A stretch of 64,000 nucleotides of DNA from Spinactinospora alkalitolerans (GCF_013408795.1 NZ_JACCCC010000001.1:2604001-2668000), one strand, 5' to 3'; shown: positions 1 through 8,718, counted from the stretch's first letter. Translations and numbers: made by a program. Notes: generated by a model not told the origin, from the sequence alone.

Positions 1-1
1 G

Positions 2-385
2 CGCCACTCCTGGACCGCCGTCCGCCCCCGTGCCGCGCTCGCGGGACGGGCACGCCCCGTCCGCCACCGCCGCGCCGATGAGCTGTCGCAGCTCGTCCAG
101 TTCGTCGCCGAAGTCCTCGCCGGTCAGCGCGATCCTTCCCACCTGCGCGCACACATGTCCGAACGCGCCTACCAGACCCTGCGGCGCCGCGCCGGCGCCT
201 ACCGCTGCGCCAGGCGGCCCCGGCTGCGCGCGGCGCACCTGCACTGCCCCGCGCCGGGTGTCACCGAGGTCAGCGGTGTGGTCGACTGCGGTCCTCGCCA
301 CCGGGCCCTGGCGCTGCGGGTGGACTCCGTGCGGCACGCCTGGCTGTGCACCCACGTCGAGACCGATGTCGGGCACCCGATGTGA
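2..385 (+). CDS. Rv3235-family protein, C-terminal part (5' end outside window)
   Basis: The frame is open from the first bases of the window to a TGA at 383-385, giving about 127 residues of a protein whose start lies upstream. The visible part contains a helical segment around LVQFVAEVLAGQRDPSHL, then a short beta-rich stretch ending in RHRALALRVD and WLCTHVETD. This is the layout of the actinobacterial Rv3235 family (DUF6459), small proteins of unknown function. The family assignment rests on recalled motif similarity. No catalytic residues are evident and I infer no function. Confidence 0.7.
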   Translation, partial: RHSWTAVRPRAALAGRARPVRHRRADELSQLVQFVAEVLAGQRDPSHLRAHMSERAYQTLRRRAGAYRCARRPRLRAAHLHCPAPGVTEVSGVVDCGPRHRALALRVDSVRHAWLCTHVETDVGHPM

Positions 386-458
386 CGCCGCCGCGGGGCA
401 CCGGCCGGGCCGCCGGTGCCCCGCCCGGACCTCCGCCCTTCCCGGAGCGTACGCTAAG

Positions 459-470
459 GTAAGCGCTTTC
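459..470. promoter_or_regulatory. Candidate LacI-type operator (distal copy)
   Basis: GTAAGCGCTTTC, with the palindromic core AAGCGCTT at 461-468, resembles the operator nearer the operon at 610-621. It lies 171 bp before the start of the first operon gene. The two sites are about 150 bp apart, which could allow looping by a dimer or tetramer of the LacI protein encoded at 6491-7522. The link to that regulator is inferred. Confidence 0.5.
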
Positions 471-607
471 ATAGAAGAGTGCGCGGTCCGGATCCCGGTG
501 GGCGGTCGACACAAGGCCGCATGTCGCGCGCCAGGCCCCGATCACGGTGATCGGCGTCCGCCGTGCGGAAAACCGGCACTGGCGTCCGGCGGGTGATTGA
601 AGTACGT

Positions 608-624
608 TGGAAAGCGCTTTCTTG
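608..624. promoter_or_regulatory. LacI-type operator upstream of the oxidoreductase operon
   Basis: TGGAAAGCGCTTTCTTG contains the perfect 12-bp palindrome GAAAGCGCTTTC at 610-621, typical of LacI/CcpA-type operators with a central CG. It sits 20-30 bp before the ATG at 641, where a bound repressor would block transcription. Related sites occur at 459, 7583, 8719 and 10951, each upstream of another unit of the locus. Confidence 0.65.
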
Positions 625-640
625 TAGAGAGGTAGGACAT

Positions 641-1795
641 ATGGGTGATCACGTGCTGGGCATCGCCATGAACGGCGTGACCGGCCGGATGGGGTACCGC
701 CAGCATCTGACGCGGTCGGTCCTCGCCATCCGGGAGGCCGGCGGGGTCGTGCTGCCGGACGGTTCGCGGGTCGTCCCCGAGCCGGTCCTGGTGGGCCGGT
801 CCGAGCGCAAGCTGCGTGAGATCGCCTCGCGGCACGGCATCGAACGCTGGACGACGGACCTGGACTCGGTGCTCTCCGACGACGGGATCTCGGTGTACTT
901 CGACGCCCAGATCACCAGCGCGCGCGAGGAGGCCGTGCGCGCGGCGATCGCCGCGGGCAAGCACGTCTACACCGAGAAGCCCACGGCCAACACCCTGGCC
1001 GCAGCGCTGGAGCTGGCCAAACTGGCGCGCGCGGCGGGGGTGAAGAACGGGGTGGTGCAGGACAAGCTGTTCCTGCCCGGACTGCTCAAGCTGCGGCGGC
1101 TCGTCGACGCCGGCTTCTTCGGCCGGATCCTGTCGGTGCGCGGCGAGTTCGGCTACTGGGTGTTCGAGGGGGACTGGCAGGAGGCGCAGCGCCCTAGCTG
1201 GAACTACCGGACCGAGGACGGCGGCGGGATCGTGCTGGACATGTTCCCGCACTGGCACTACGTCCTGGAGCACCTGTTCGCCCCGGTGCGTGCGGTCACC
1301 GCACGGGCCGTCACCCACATCCCCGAACGCGTCGACGAGGCCGGGCACCCCTACGCCGCGACCGCCGACGACGCGGCCTACGCCGTCTTCGAGCTGGACG
1401 GCGGCGTCGTGGCCCAGATCAACTCCTCCTGGACCACCCGGGTCAACCGCGACGAACTGGTGGAGTTCCAGGTCGACGGCACCCAGGGCAGCGCGGTGGC
1501 CGGTTTGTGGAACTGCCGGGTCCAGCACCGCGCGATGACGCCCAAGCCCACCTGGAACCCCGACCTGCCCACCGGCGAGCGCTACCGCGCCCAATGGCAG
1601 GAGGTGCCCGACAACGCCGAGTTCGGCAACGGCTTCAAGGCCCAGTGGGAGCTGTTCCTGCGGCACGTGGTGGCCGACGAGCCCTTCCCGCACGACCTGC
1701 TCTCCGGCGCCCGCGGCCTGCAGATGGCCGAGGCGGGCCTGCACTCCTCGCGCACGGGGCGCCGGGTGGAACTGGAGGAGGTGTCGCTGTCATGA
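641..1795 (+). CDS. Gfo/Idh/MocA-family sugar oxidoreductase (first gene of operon)
   Basis: This 384-residue protein starts MGDHVLGIAMNGVTGRMG, where the Gly-rich stretch opens the Rossmann NAD(P)-binding domain. The EKPTANT motif near residue 115 carries the conserved Lys of Gfo/Idh/MocA dehydrogenases. The C-terminal half is the mixed alpha/beta substrate domain. I chose ATG 641 because AGAGAGGTAGG precedes it and the N-terminal fold starts there; the frame is open further upstream. Family members oxidise or reduce sugars and sugar acids, often at C3. The stop overlaps the next start by 4 bp (ATGA), so the genes are translationally coupled. The exact substrate cannot be read from the sequence. 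Confidence 0.85.
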   Translation: MGDHVLGIAMNGVTGRMGYRQHLTRSVLAIREAGGVVLPDGSRVVPEPVLVGRSERKLREIASRHGIERWTTDLDSVLSDDGISVYFDAQITSAREEAVRAAIAAGKHVYTEKPTANTLAAALELAKLARAAGVKNGVVQDKLFLPGLLKLRRLVDAGFFGRILSVRGEFGYWVFEGDWQEAQRPSWNYRTEDGGGIVLDMFPHWHYVLEHLFAPVRAVTARAVTHIPERVDEAGHPYAATADDAAYAVFELDGGVVAQINSSWTTRVNRDELVEFQVDGTQGSAVAGLWNCRVQHRAMTPKPTWNPDLPTGERYRAQWQEVPDNAEFGNGFKAQWELFLRHVVADEPFPHDLLSGARGLQMAEAGLHSSRTGRRVELEEVSLS

Positions 1796-2961
1796 CCGGC
1801 CGCATCCTGCACCTTCCCGACGCCGACGGCGGCCTGGCCCCCTACGTCCCGCTCTCGGCCGAGGCCAGGCTGCCACGCTCGGCCGGGGCCCCGCGCTCGC
1901 GCACCGCCTACGCCGCGGCCCACGTCGTGGCCGACCCCCTGGCCGACAACGCCCCGGGCGCCCCGGCCCGGATCGACTGGGAGGCCACGCTGGCCTTCCG
2001 CCACCACCTGTGGGACCTCGGCATGGGCGTCGCCGACGCCATGGACACCGCCCAGCGCGGCATGGGGTTGGACTGGCCGGCCACCGCCGAGCTGATCCGC
2101 CGCTCGGCCGCCGAGGCCGCCTCCCGGGGCGCCGCGCTGGTGTGCGGGACCGGGACCGACCACCTGGGCGCCGACGCCCGCGACCTGGACTCCGTCGTGG
2201 CCGGCTACGCCGACCAACTGGAGGTCGTGGAGGGGGCCGGGGCCACCCCGGTGCTCATGGCCAGCCGGCACCTCGCCGCGATCGCCCAGGGGCCCCAGGA
2301 CTACGCCAAGGTCTACGGGCGGCTGCTGGAGCAGGTGCGCGGGCCGGTGGTCCTGCACTGGCTCGGCACCGCCTTCGACCCGGCGCTGGCCGGGTACTGG
2401 GGGCACACCGAGCCCGCCGACGCCGTGCCGGTCGTCGCCGAGCTGATCCGCGAGCACGCGGCGCGCATCGACGGCATCAAGGTCTCGTTGCTGGACGAGG
2501 CCCTGGAGGTCCGGTTGCGCGGGCTGCTGCCCGACGGGGTCCGGCTCTACACCGGCGACGACTTCAACTACCCCGCGCTGATCAAGGGCGACGGCGCCCG
2601 GCACTCCCACGCGCTGCTCGGCGTGTTCGCCGCGATCGCGCCGGCGGCCTCGGCCGCGCTGCACGCCCTCGACGAGGGCGACACCGCGGCCTACGACGCG
2701 CTGTTGGAGCCCACCGTCCCGCTGGCCCGGCACCTGTTCGCCCGGCCGACCTACTACTACAAGACCGGCATCGCCTTCCTCGCCTGGCTCAACGGCCACC
2801 AGCCCGGATTCGCCATGGTCTCGGGCCTGCAGAGCGCTCGCTCGCTGCCGCACCTGGCCCAGGCGTTCCGGCTCGCCGACGCCGCCGGGGTGCTCACCGA
2901 CCCCGAGACGGCGGTGGCGCGCATGCGCCGCCTGCTCGCTGTGGCGGGGGTGGAGCGGTGA
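1792..2961 (+). CDS. DUF993 dihydrodipicolinate-synthase-like protein
   Basis: A 389-residue protein that looks like a TIM-barrel Schiff-base aldolase relative of the DUF993 type. It has a charged N-terminal extension, barrel strands such as AALVCGTGTDHLG and TPVLMASRHLAAIA, and IKVSLLD, whose Lys occupies the region where the DHDPS superfamily carries its Schiff-base lysine. A YTGDDFNYPALIKGDG segment lies near residue 250. These proteins usually sit beside Gfo/Idh enzymes and xylose-isomerase-like proteins, as here, but I know of no assigned reaction. An aldol or retro-aldol step on an oxidised sugar is inference. Start and stop overlap both neighbours (ATGA and GTGA). Confidence 0.75.
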   Translation: MTGRILHLPDADGGLAPYVPLSAEARLPRSAGAPRSRTAYAAAHVVADPLADNAPGAPARIDWEATLAFRHHLWDLGMGVADAMDTAQRGMGLDWPATAELIRRSAAEAASRGAALVCGTGTDHLGADARDLDSVVAGYADQLEVVEGAGATPVLMASRHLAAIAQGPQDYAKVYGRLLEQVRGPVVLHWLGTAFDPALAGYWGHTEPADAVPVVAELIREHAARIDGIKVSLLDEALEVRLRGLLPDGVRLYTGDDFNYPALIKGDGARHSHALLGVFAAIAPAASAALHALDEGDTAAYDALLEPTVPLARHLFARPTYYYKTGIAFLAWLNGHQPGFAMVSGLQSARSLPHLAQAFRLADAAGVLTDPETAVARMRRLLAVAGVER

Positions 2962-3857
2962 CGGCGAACCCCGCGAGCACGACCGCCCCCCTCGACGTGC
3001 CGTCCGGGACCCCGGCGGCGGTGGCCACCCCGGGGCCCGGCGACCCGCGGCTGGCGCGGCTGGGTCTCAACCAGGCCACCGTCAAGCGCTGGAGCCTGCG
3101 CGAGACGGTGCAGGGCTGCCTGCGCGCCGGGATCCCCGCGGTGGGCCTGTGGCGCGAGCCCGTGGCCGAGACCGGGCTCGCCGCCGCCGCGCGGCTCGTC
3201 CGCGACTCGGGGCTGCGGGTCTCCTCCTACTGCCGCGGCGGCTTCCTGACCGGCGCCGACCGCGCGGCCGCGGTCGACGACAACCGCAGGGCGATCGACG
3301 AGGCCGCCGAACTGGGGGCGGCCTGCCTGGTCATGGTGGTCGGCGGGCTCCCCGGCGGCAGCCGCGACCTGGCGGGGGCGCGCGGACGCGTCACCGAGGC
3401 CCTCGCCGAACTCGCCCCCCACGCAGCCGAACGCGGCGTCCGCCTCGGCCTGGAGCCGCTGCACCCGATGTTCTGCGCCGACCGGGCCGTGCTGTCGACG
3501 CTGGGCCAGGCGCTCGACGTCGCCGAGGCCCTGCCCGCCGAGACCGTCGGCGTGGTGGTCGACGCCTACCACGTGTGGTGGGACCCGCAGGTGACCGAGC
3601 AGATCCGGCGGGCCGGGCCGCGCATCGTCTCCTTCCAGGCATGCGACTGGGTGCTTCCGCTGCCGGCCGACGCCCTGCTCGGGCGCGGCATGGTCGGCGA
3701 CGGCCACATCGACGTGCGGGCCCTGCGCGAACGCGTCGACGCGGCCGGATACGCCGGCGACATCGAGGTCGAGATCTTCAACGCCGACATCTGGGCCGCC
3801 GACGGCGACGAGGTCGCCGCCACCGTGGCGCGCCGGCACGTCCAGCACGTCGTCTGA
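2958..3857 (+). CDS. Sugar phosphate isomerase/epimerase (xylose isomerase-like TIM barrel)
   Basis: A 299-residue protein with the AP-endonuclease-2/xylose-isomerase-like barrel. After a low-complexity N-terminus the fold begins at RLGLNQATVKRWSL. The metal-site pattern is visible: LGLEPLHP (Glu), VVVDAYHVWWDP (Asp and His) and VEIFNADIW (Glu) near the C-terminus. It starts at GTG 2958, overlapping the previous stop by 4 bp. Relatives are inosose dehydratases, 3-keto-sugar epimerases and tagatose epimerases. In this operon it probably acts on the product of the Gfo/Idh enzyme, which is inferred from context. Confidence 0.8.
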   Translation: MTANPASTTAPLDVPSGTPAAVATPGPGDPRLARLGLNQATVKRWSLRETVQGCLRAGIPAVGLWREPVAETGLAAAARLVRDSGLRVSSYCRGGFLTGADRAAAVDDNRRAIDEAAELGAACLVMVVGGLPGGSRDLAGARGRVTEALAELAPHAAERGVRLGLEPLHPMFCADRAVLSTLGQALDVAEALPAETVGVVVDAYHVWWDPQVTEQIRRAGPRIVSFQACDWVLPLPADALLGRGMVGDGHIDVRALRERVDAAGYAGDIEVEIFNADIWAADGDEVAATVARRHVQHVV

Positions 3858-3936
3858 AAAGGGCGGGCCGGGCGGCGCCCCGCACCGCCCGGGCTGTCAC
3901 CCCGTCCCCGGGACCCACTGCAAGGAGGAGGCACAG

Positions 3937-4857
3937 GTGGAGTTCAACGGAATCCTGTTCTTTCCGGTCACCCCGTTCGACGCCGCCGGAACCCTGAACG
4001 AGGCGGCGCTGGAGCACCATCTGCTCACCGGACTGCGGCACCGGCCGGGCGGGGTCTTCGCCGCCTGCGGTACCGGCGAGGTCCACGCGCTGTCGACCGA
4101 CGAGCACGCGCGGGTGGTGCACGCGGCGGTCACCGCCGCGGCGGGCCGGGTGCCGGTGGTCGCGGGCGCCGGCGGCAGCGTGCGCACCGCGATCGAGCAG
4201 GCCGCCACGGCCCGCGACCTGGGCGCCGACGGCGTCCTGCTGCTGCCGCCCTACCTGGTCGGCGCGCCTCAGCGCGGCCTGGTCGACTACGTGCGGGCGG
4301 TGGCCGAGGCCGTGCCCGTCCCGATCATCGCCTACCAGCGCGGCAGCATGGTCCTCACCGTCGACAGCGCCGTCGCGATCGCCGAGATCCCCGGTGTGGC
4401 CGGGATCAAGGACGGTGTGGGCGACCTGGACCGGATGCAGCAGATCGTCTCGGCGGTGCGGGAGCGCCGGGGCGCCGACTTCACCTTCTTCAACGGCCTG
4501 CCGACGGCCGAGCTCACCGTGCGCGCCTACTCCGCCATCGGCGTGCCCCTGTACTCCTCCGCGGCCTTCGCCTTCGTCCCCGAGGTGGCCACGGCCTTCT
4601 ACCGGGCGGTGCGCGAGGGCGACCCGCTCGCCGACACCCTGCTCGACGTCTTCTACCGGCCGCTGGTCCGGCTGCGCGACCGGACCCCCGGCTACGCGGT
4701 CGCCCTGGTCAAGGCCGGGGTGCGCTCGCGCGGCGCCGACGTCGGCGGGGTGCGTCCGCCCTTCGTCGACCCCACCGGGGCCGAGGAGGCCGAGCTCGAC
4801 GCGGTCATCGCCGCCGGCCTGGCCGCGGCCCGCGACGCCTCCGGCGCGCCGTGCTGA
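3937..4857 (+). CDS. Dihydrodipicolinate synthase family protein, probable 5-dehydro-4-deoxyglucarate dehydratase
   Basis: This 306-residue DHDPS/NAL superfamily TIM barrel begins MEFNGILFFPVTPFD and has CGTGEVHALS in the place of the usual GTTGE motif. A YQR segment marks the catalytic Tyr region and GVAGIKDGVGD carries the Schiff-base Lys. FFPVTPF and YQRGSM resemble KdgD enzymes, which dehydrate and decarboxylate 5-dehydro-4-deoxyglucarate to 2-oxoglutarate semialdehyde in uronate catabolism. A good AAGGAGGAG ribosome site precedes GTG 3937. A nearby pectate lyase and a uronate-dehydrogenase-like gene fit the oxidative uronate route. Another aldolase of the superfamily remains possible. 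Confidence 0.75.
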   Translation: MEFNGILFFPVTPFDAAGTLNEAALEHHLLTGLRHRPGGVFAACGTGEVHALSTDEHARVVHAAVTAAAGRVPVVAGAGGSVRTAIEQAATARDLGADGVLLLPPYLVGAPQRGLVDYVRAVAEAVPVPIIAYQRGSMVLTVDSAVAIAEIPGVAGIKDGVGDLDRMQQIVSAVRERRGADFTFFNGLPTAELTVRAYSAIGVPLYSSAAFAFVPEVATAFYRAVREGDPLADTLLDVFYRPLVRLRDRTPGYAVALVKAGVRSRGADVGGVRPPFVDPTGAEEAELDAVIAAGLAAARDASGAPC

Positions 4858-4940
4858 TCGACGGCCTCACCGCCGAGGTGTTCCGGCCGCCGCCGGCCGG
4901 CGCCCCCGCACCGCCCCGACCCGAGCATCCCCGGAGGTGA
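4851..4940 (+). pseudogene. Possible remnant: 29-codon ORF resembling an enolase-superfamily N-terminus
   Basis: A GTG at 4851 overlaps the end of the preceding gene and reads VLIDGLTAEVFRPPP before turning into a Pro/Ala-rich tail and a stop at 4938-4940. The first dozen residues resemble the opening beta strand of mandelate racemase/glucarate dehydratase-like proteins. An acid-sugar dehydratase would be expected in this pathway. The stretch is too short to be sure and may be chance. Confidence 0.2.
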
Positions 4941-5043
4941 CGCCTTCTCATTCCCGTGTCCGTGACCCTCGACCATCCCCCACCGCCGCGCACGGGCCGC
5001 CGAACCGTGCGGGACGCGCGCGGTACGACACGAAGGAGAACCG

Positions 5044-6429
5044 ATGCGAAGAACAGCGCGAAGAACAGCGGGAAGAGCAGCCGTCATCGCCGCCGCCGCA
5101 GGGCTGCTGCTGCCGGCCTGCACCGGCGTGGCCCACGCCGACCACCGCGACCACGGCGACCGGGGCGACGACGTTCCGCGCCGCGCCGAGAAGGTGGCCC
5201 GCCAGGTGCTGGGCGAGCGTGACGGCTGGGCGGCCGCCGAGGGCGGCACCACCGGCGGCTCGGCGGCGAGCAGTGACAACGTGCACGTGGTCGACGACAA
5301 GGCCGGGCTGATCGAGGCCCTCGGCGGTGAGATGGACAACCGCGGCAACGACACCCCCGCCATCGTCTTCGTCGACGGCACCATCGACGCCAACACCGAC
5401 GCGCAGGGCCGCCCGCTCACCTGCGACGACTACGCCGACCCCGAGTACTCCCTCGACGCCTACCTGGACGCCTACGACCCCGCCGCCTGGGGCGCGCGCG
5501 ACCCCGAGGGACCCCTGGAGGAGGCCCGCGAACGCTCCGTCGACAACCAGAAGGAGTCGATCCAGGTCTGGCCGGGCTCCAACGTCACCATCATCGGCCT
5601 CGGCGACGACGCCAGGATCCTCGGCATGCACCTGCTCGTGCAGGACGTCGACAACGTCATCCTGCGCAACCTCGCCTTCGAGGACGCCTCCGACTGCTTC
5701 CCCGGCTGGGATCCGGGCGACGGCGGCGACGGCAACTGGAACTCCGAGTACGACAACGTCTCGGTCCGGGGCGCCACGCACGTGTGGATCGACCACAACG
5801 AGTTCGACGACGGCGACAACCCCGACAGCGGCAACCCGGAGTACTTCGGGCGCGAGTACCAGGTACACGACGGCCTCCTGGACATCACGCACGGGGCCGA
5901 CCTGGTGACCGTCTCCCACAGCCGCTTCGCCGACCACGACAAGACGATGCTGATCGGCAGCACCGACTCGCCGACCTACGACGTGGGCAAGCTGCGGGTG
6001 ACGCTGCACCACAACCGGTTCGACAACGTCCTGCAGCGCGCGCCGCGGGTACGTTACGGCCAGGTGCACGTCTACAACAACCACTACGTCATCCCCGAGG
6101 CCGGCCCGGGGGAGAAGGAGTACTCCTACTCCTGGGGCGTGGGCGTGGAGTCGATGATCTACGCGGAGAACAACTACTTCGACATCGCCGAGGGGATCGC
6201 CCCGTCGCGGGTCATCCGCGATTGGCGCGGCGAGGACATCCACGAGACCGGCTCCATGGTCAACGGCCGCTCCCGGCACGACCGGGTGGACCTGCTCGCC
6301 GAGTACAACGAGGCCAACGACCCCGACCTCGGTTCCGACGTCGGCTGGGAGCCGTCGCACACCGAGCGCGTCGGTCCGACGCAGAGCGTCCCCGCCAAGG
6401 CCGGCGGCGGCGTCGGCCGGATTCTCTGA
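5044..6429 (+). CDS. Secreted pectate lyase, polysaccharide lyase family 1
   Basis: A 461-residue protein with a Sec signal peptide (Arg-rich start, Ala/Leu core, cleavage near VAHA, about residue 32). The parallel beta-helix carries family 1 hallmarks: VWIDHNEF, Asp-rich Ca-binding strands around EFDDGD and HDGLLDITHGAD, and the RAPRVRYGQVHVYNN block holding the catalytic Arg. It cleaves polygalacturonate outside the cell by Ca-dependent beta-elimination. GAAGGAGAA precedes ATG 5044. It lies 186 bp after the operon and may be transcribed with it; I see no clear operator of its own. Unsaturated oligouronides from this enzyme could feed the neighbouring genes. Confidence 0.9.
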   Translation: MRRTARRTAGRAAVIAAAAGLLLPACTGVAHADHRDHGDRGDDVPRRAEKVARQVLGERDGWAAAEGGTTGGSAASSDNVHVVDDKAGLIEALGGEMDNRGNDTPAIVFVDGTIDANTDAQGRPLTCDDYADPEYSLDAYLDAYDPAAWGARDPEGPLEEARERSVDNQKESIQVWPGSNVTIIGLGDDARILGMHLLVQDVDNVILRNLAFEDASDCFPGWDPGDGGDGNWNSEYDNVSVRGATHVWIDHNEFDDGDNPDSGNPEYFGREYQVHDGLLDITHGADLVTVSHSRFADHDKTMLIGSTDSPTYDVGKLRVTLHHNRFDNVLQRAPRVRYGQVHVYNNHYVIPEAGPGEKEYSYSWGVGVESMIYAENNYFDIAEGIAPSRVIRDWRGEDIHETGSMVNGRSRHDRVDLLAEYNEANDPDLGSDVGWEPSHTERVGPTQSVPAKAGGGVGRIL

Positions 6430-6474
6430 GCCGTCGGCCGTCCGGAGGCCGGGGCCTGCTGTGCGCCCCGACCG

Positions 6475-6510
6475 CCGCCGCCCCGGCCGGTCAGCCGGCC
6501 GGGGCGGCGG
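6475..6510. terminator. Strong bidirectional hairpin terminator
   Basis: A perfect 16-bp inverted repeat (left arm CCGCCGCCCCGGCCGG, loop TCAG) sits between the convergent pectate lyase and lacI genes. It overlaps the lacI stop codon. There is no U-tract, as is common in high-GC actinobacteria. Confidence 0.75.
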
Positions 6511-7522
6511 TGCTCTCGCGCTGGACGACCTCGCCGGCGACGGAGACGGTGCGCGGCTCCTCGGCCGGCACGTCCTCCAGGGCCAGGCGCGCGGCCTCCT
6601 CGCCCATCCACTCCAGCGGCAGGCGCACGGTCGTCAGCGCGGGGGTGAGGTCGCGCAGGGTGGGGATGTCGTCGAAGCCGGCCACCGACAGGTCGTGCGG
6701 CACCCGCAGCCCGGCGTCGCGCAGCGCGGCCATCGCACCGGTGGCCATGACGTCGTTGACGACGAACAGGCAGGTGGCGTCGGTTCCGGCGGCGAGCAGT
6801 CGGCGGGTCGACTCGTAACCGCCGTCGCGGGTGAACGCGCCGTGCACGACGTTGTGCGGCGCGAGCTCGATCCCGGAGCCGGCCAGTGCGGCGTGGAAGC
6901 CGTCCAGCCGGTCGCGCGCGGTGCGCAGGTCGGTGGGGCCGGCCAGGATCGCGAACCGCCGGTGCCCCTGGGCGACCAGGTGCCGGGCGAGCGCGGTGGC
7001 GCCGGCGCGGTTGTCGGGGACCACGGTGTCGGCGGGCAGTCCCTCCTGGGAGACGCACGCGACACGCCCGCCCTGCCGGGTGAACATCGCGATCTCCTCG
7101 GCCAGCCGCCGGGTGCTGGCCTCGTCGATCGTGCGGCTGCCCGCCAGCACCACCGCGCGCGCCCGGTGCGAGCGCAGCGCCGCCAGCAGTTGGGTCTCGC
7201 GCTGCGGGGCGCGGCCGGTCGTGCCGAGCACGACGATGAGCCCCTGCTCCTCGGCGAAGCGGGTCGTCCCCGCGGCGATGCTGGAGAAGTAGGGGTCGGC
7301 GATGTCGTGCACGACCAGGCCGACCAGGGTGCTGGTGTTGCGCGCCAGCGTCTGCGCCGAGGCGTTGGCGAGGTAGCCCAGTTCGTGCGCGCTGGCGTTG
7401 ACGCGTTCCCGCAGCTTCTCGCTCACCTGCCGGGTGCTGCCGTTGAGCACGCGGGAGGCCGTCGCCAGCGAGACCCCGGCATGCCGGGCGACCTGCTCCA
7501 AAGTCACGTATCCGATGCTCAC
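6491..7522 (-). CDS. LacI-family transcriptional regulator (regulator of the sugar-acid locus)
   Basis: A 343-residue LacI/GalR protein. The helix-turn-helix is VTLEQVARHAGVSLATASRV (residues 6-25) followed by the hinge helix. The periplasmic-binding-protein-like effector domain runs to the end, with typical motifs VGLVVHDIADPYFS and AVVLAGSR. It lies inside the locus and a palindrome (7583-7596) sits 61 bp before its start, so autoregulation is likely. Matching palindromes upstream of the other units suggest it controls the whole locus. The effector is probably a sugar acid or oligouronide, which is inference. Confidence 0.9.
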   Translation of the reverse strand: MSIGYVTLEQVARHAGVSLATASRVLNGSTRQVSEKLRERVNASAHELGYLANASAQTLARNTSTLVGLVVHDIADPYFSSIAAGTTRFAEEQGLIVVLGTTGRAPQRETQLLAALRSHRARAVVLAGSRTIDEASTRRLAEEIAMFTRQGGRVACVSQEGLPADTVVPDNRAGATALARHLVAQGHRRFAILAGPTDLRTARDRLDGFHAALAGSGIELAPHNVVHGAFTRDGGYESTRRLLAAGTDATCLFVVNDVMATGAMAALRDAGLRVPHDLSVAGFDDIPTLRDLTPALTTVRLPLEWMGEEAARLALEDVPAEEPRTVSVAGEVVQRESTAAPAG

Positions 7523-7582
7523 GGGTCACCTTTCCCACTGAGGCCGGTGCCTCGCGGTCGGCCGGTCCTCGTCGATGCTGCT

Positions 7583-7596
7583 GGAAAACACTTTCC
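7583..7596. promoter_or_regulatory. LacI-type operator upstream of lacI
   Basis: GGAAAACACTTTCC is an imperfect palindrome (GGAAA/TTTCC arms) of the same class as the site at 610-621. It lies 61-74 bp upstream of the lacI start at 7522, which suggests autoregulation. Confidence 0.55.
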
Positions 7597-7722
7597 GGCT
7601 CGATGATAGAAGCGCCCGCGCTCCCAAGGCGAACGCCGAGGGGCGCGCCCGCGGGTGATGCGCGGCACCGCGCGCGATACCGCACGCGACACCGCCGCGC
7701 GCCGGGATCCGCGGCCGCGGGG

Positions 7723-8643
7723 TCAGGCGATCGGGTCGGGGTGCTGCGCCGCGTCCGGGCGCCCCCGCAGCTCGGTGCGCCAGTGCCGCTTCGGCCGCCA
7801 GCCCAGGTGGCGCTCTGCGGCGCCGGTGGCGAAGGCCGGGGCCGAGCCCGTGAGGCCGGCGGCGGATTCCTCGGTGCCGGGGTGGAAGCGCGGCAGCAGC
7901 TCGGTCAGCGGCCGCAGCGCCAGCGCGTCGCCGGCGCTGGCGTGCAGCACCTGGCCGCTGGAGATGCGCTCGGGCCGCTCGATGACCAGTGCGAACAGTT
8001 CGGCGGCGTCGCGGGCGTCGACGTAGTTGAACAGCGAGGGCGCCGCCAGCGCCGGGTCGGCCAGGCGCTGGGCGACGGTGTGGCCCTGCTGGGTGACCGC
8101 GCCGGCCCACTCCTCGGGGGCGATGACGTAGCTGGGGCGCACCGAGGCGAAGACGCAGTCCCGGTGGGTGCGGGCCAGGGCTCGGGCGGTCTCCTCGATG
8201 ATCACCTTGGACAGGCCGTAGGAGTGCCAGGGCGCCACCGGGTGCACCTCGTCCAGCGGCAGGTAGCGGGGGCGCCATTCGGGCGCGCCGTAGCCGAAGA
8301 CGGTCGGGCTGGAGGCCGCTGCGGCGACGCGCGCCCCGGATTCGGCGGCCTGCGCCAGCACTCCCCAGGCCAGCCGGGTGTTGATGTCGAGGATCTCGGT
8401 GTCGGGGCGGGCGAAGGGCACGGAGACGCCGGCCAGGTGGACCACGGCGTCGGGGCGGGTCTCGGCGAAGACCGCGGTCCGCGCGGCGCCGTCGAGCAGG
8501 TCGGCCGCGCGGTGGCGCACGCCCTCGGGCGCCCCGGGACCGGGGGAGACGTCGACGGAGACGACGTCGTGCCCGCGCAGCGCGAGGACCCGCACGACGC
8601 TGCGGCCGAGCCGCCCGGAACCACCGGTGACGAGGACGCGCAT
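7723..8643 (-). CDS. NAD-dependent epimerase/dehydratase, uronate dehydrogenase-like
   Basis: A 306-residue extended SDR. The NAD site is VTGGSGRLGRSVV (residues 5-17), followed by HLAGVSVP and the catalytic region SSPTVFGYGAPEW with the YGLSK Tyr-Lys pair near residues 142-146. The order and length resemble uronate dehydrogenase, which oxidises galacturonate or glucuronate to the aldaro-lactone. With a pectate lyase and a KdgD-like gene nearby, a role in galacturonate oxidation is plausible. A sugar-nucleotide epimerase of unknown substrate is the alternative. An operator-like site lies 76 bp upstream. Confidence 0.75.
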   Translation of the reverse strand: MRVLVTGGSGRLGRSVVRVLALRGHDVVSVDVSPGPGAPEGVRHRAADLLDGAARTAVFAETRPDAVVHLAGVSVPFARPDTEILDINTRLAWGVLAQAAESGARVAAAASSPTVFGYGAPEWRPRYLPLDEVHPVAPWHSYGLSKVIIEETARALARTHRDCVFASVRPSYVIAPEEWAGAVTQQGHTVAQRLADPALAAPSLFNYVDARDAAELFALVIERPERISSGQVLHASAGDALALRPLTELLPRFHPGTEESAAGLTGSAPAFATGAAERHLGWRPKRHWRTELRGRPDAAQHPDPIA

Positions 8644-8718
8644 GGATGTGCTCCCTTCTGGGGCGCTCCGGGCGGCGCGGACCGCGCCCCTCGGACGCGG
8701 GGATCGACGCCACCGTGT

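Noticed and set aside
542-1744. Long minus-strand open frame opposite the first oxidoreductase (and similar long antisense frames throughout)
   Set aside because: High GC content keeps antisense frames open. The translations are rich in Arg/Gly/His/Val without any domain, and the opposite strand encodes a recognisable protein.
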